8,901 nt of DNA from Thermoleophilaceae bacterium. GTDB taxonomy: Bacteria; Actinomycetota; Thermoleophilia; Solirubrobacterales; Thermoleophilaceae. The DNA is taken from the NCBI GenBank assembly GCA_013695855.1, contig JACCZR010000047.1, positions 1 to 8,901 on the forward strand. The letters are read 5' to 3'. The notes under the pieces were generated by a model that worked only from the letters and a program-made list of their open reading frames with translations, ran no database searches and had not been told where the DNA came from. The position numbers were made by a program, and so were the translations under genes. Every line of letters begins with the position of its first letter. Within the stretch, counting starts at the first letter, position 1. Positions 8,178 through 8,901 of this stretch are shown here, piece after piece.

Positions 8178-8197
8178 GCTTGGTAAGAAATCTAAGC
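8178..8197 (-). promoter_or_regulatory. HAIR-like imperfect inverted repeat before dnaK
   Basis: On the plus strand CTTGGTA (8179-8185) and ATCTAAG (8190-8196) flank four bases. The known HspR operator is CTTGAGT-N7-ACTCAAG. Here each arm keeps CTTG or AAG ends, but the centre and the spacing (4 instead of 7) differ. It overlaps the predicted transcription start of dnaK and could be a degenerate HspR site. The left arm is not repeated before clpB, which weakens the case. Confidence 0.35.
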
Positions 8198-8213
8198 CGG
8201 AGTATGGCAGATC
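8188..8213 (-). promoter_or_regulatory. Bipartite element before dnaK, shared with clpB: likely promoter/operator
   Basis: This is the second copy of plus-strand AAATCTAAGC-N10-CAGATC. On the coding strand TG-C-CATACT (-10 box at 8201-8206) occupies exactly the position of TG-A-TAAGCT before clpB, so an extended -10 promoter is likely. Transcription would start near 8194. No convincing -35 hexamer is seen 16-18 bases upstream. The element begins 14 bases after the nth stop, so dnaK has its own promoter. CAGATC recurs 21 bases further upstream (8229-8234) inside nth. Confidence 0.6.
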
Positions 8214-8227
8214 GTCGAGTTCCTTCC

Positions 8228-8878
8228 TCAGATCCGGGCGCGACCGAAGGGACAGAGGCTCACCAGCGCACACTCGCTGCACCGGGGAGCGCGAGCCGTG
8301 CACGTGCGCCGCCCATGGCGCAGGAGGGCGATGTGCACCTCGTGGCCGTCCTCGGGCCGGGTGAGCCGGTTCAGCCCGTCGTGGCAGCGCTCGAGCGACT
8401 CCTTCTCGCCGAAGAGGCCGAGCCGAACGCCCACGCGGTGCACATGGGTGTCCACCGGGACGTCGTGGAGACCGTAGGAGAAGAGCAGCACGCACGCAGC
8501 CGTCTTGCGCCCCACGCCGGGCAGGGTGCACAGAAAGTCGCGTGCCTCCTCCACGGGGGCGTCGGCCAGCCAGCGCAGGTCGTCGTCGCCGAGCGCGTCG
8601 AGAATGCGCCAGATGCGCACCGACTTGGTGGGAGCCAGCCCGCCGGGCCGGATCGCCTCCTCGATCTCCGCCGGAGCGCCCTCGCGTGCCTCGGCCCAGC
8701 TCGCGAAGCGGTCGCGCAGCCGGTGATAGGCCACGTCACGGTTGCGGTCGTTGGTGTTCTGGGAGAGCACCGTGAGCACGAGCTCGTCGACCGGCGCGCC
8801 GTGAGGGCGCGGCTCGGGGCGTCCGTAGGCCTTGCGCAGGCGGTCGCGGATCACGAGCAGGCGGCGGCGGTCGGCCAC
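8228..8878 (-). CDS. nth: Endonuclease III-type DNA glycosylase/AP lyase
   Basis: This is a base-excision repair enzyme that removes oxidised pyrimidines and nicks abasic sites. The 216 residues match the family's normal size. Visible are the N-terminal helical region with LTVLSQNTNDRNRD (35-48), the helix-hairpin-helix LPGVGRKTA (119-127) with the catalytic Lys at 125, the catalytic Asp at 143 in VPVDTHVHRVG, and the C-terminal [4Fe-4S] loop Cys193-x6-Cys200-x2-Cys203-x5-Cys209, exactly the E. coli Nth spacing. It is probably bifunctional because both Lys and Asp are present. The GTG at 8876-8878 is the first possible start, since an in-frame TAG lies four codons upstream (8888-8890). No clear Shine-Dalgarno precedes it. 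A start a few codons inside is possible. It lies upstream of dnaK on the same strand, but dnaK appears to have its own promoter. A MutY or a thymine-glycosylase paralogue is less likely. Confidence 0.92.
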   Translation of the reverse strand: MADRRRLLVIRDRLRKAYGRPEPRPHGAPVDELVLTVLSQNTNDRNRDVAYHRLRDRFASWAEAREGAPAEIEEAIRPGGLAPTKSVRIWRILDALGDDDLRWLADAPVEEARDFLCTLPGVGRKTAACVLLFSYGLHDVPVDTHVHRVGVRLGLFGEKESLERCHDGLNRLTRPEDGHEVHIALLRHGRRTCTARAPRCSECALVSLCPFGRARI

Positions 8879-8901
8879 CGGGGGTGCCTACTGCGGGACC
8901 C

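Noticed and set aside
8201..8224. A SigH-like promoter (GGAAC ... GTT) before dnaK
   Set aside because: A GGAAC occurs on the minus strand near 8220, but no GTT is found at the expected distance, and nothing comparable is before clpB.
8107..8227. A perfect HAIR site (CTTGAGT-N7-ACTCAAG)
   Set aside because: Only a degenerate version (8179-8196) with different spacing is present, so it was listed at low confidence rather than as a true HAIR.

Overview
The window is very GC-rich, with GC-loaded third codon positions, and carries a compact heat-shock chaperone cluster on the minus strand. The MerR-type repressor HspR beside dnaK-grpE-dnaJ is an actinobacterial hallmark. Several details (HspR and ClpB wording, the arginine-rich secreted beta protein at the left end) remind me of the class Thermoleophilia, for example Solirubrobacterales. 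That placement is inference, not a computed result.

Layout from left to right. Positions 1-211 (+) hold the C-terminal end of what looks like a class I SAM-dependent methyltransferase. A candidate promoter inside its last codons precedes a secreted, basic protein (232-981, +). That gene converges on the minus-strand block, and the two facing genes overlap by four bases in a shared CTAG. The minus-strand block reads right to left: nth (endonuclease III, 8878-8228), a 121-bp control region, dnaK (8106-6163), grpE (6162-5518), dnaJ (5517-4405), hspR (4369 or 4402 to 3965), an 81-bp control region, clpB (3883-1346) and a small unrecognised gene (1346-978). Gene junctions inside the block are extremely tight: TAG|GTG, TAG|ATG, and an overlapping TAGTG between clpB and the small gene.

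DnaK, DnaJ and GrpE form the Hsp70 folding machine, and ClpB works with it to extract polypeptides from aggregates. HspR is expected to repress the whole set, with DnaK as co-repressor as known in Streptomyces. The window therefore looks like one self-contained disaggregation module with built-in feedback. The best support for common control is a bipartite element, AAATCTAAGC-N10-CAGATC on the plus strand. It occurs just before dnaK (8188-8213) and just before clpB (3885-3910) with identical spacing. On the coding strand it contains an extended -10-like TGn box and a conserved GCTTAGATTT covering the likely transcription start. It is not the textbook HspR operator (HAIR) and may be a lineage-specific version.

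Most of the window is a well-known system. The points deserving a second look are the shared element, the uncertain (possibly AUC) start of hspR, the near-leaderless clpB start, the small gene translationally coupled to clpB, and the start of the secreted protein. I see no mobile elements, CRISPR arrays, rRNA or tRNA genes.
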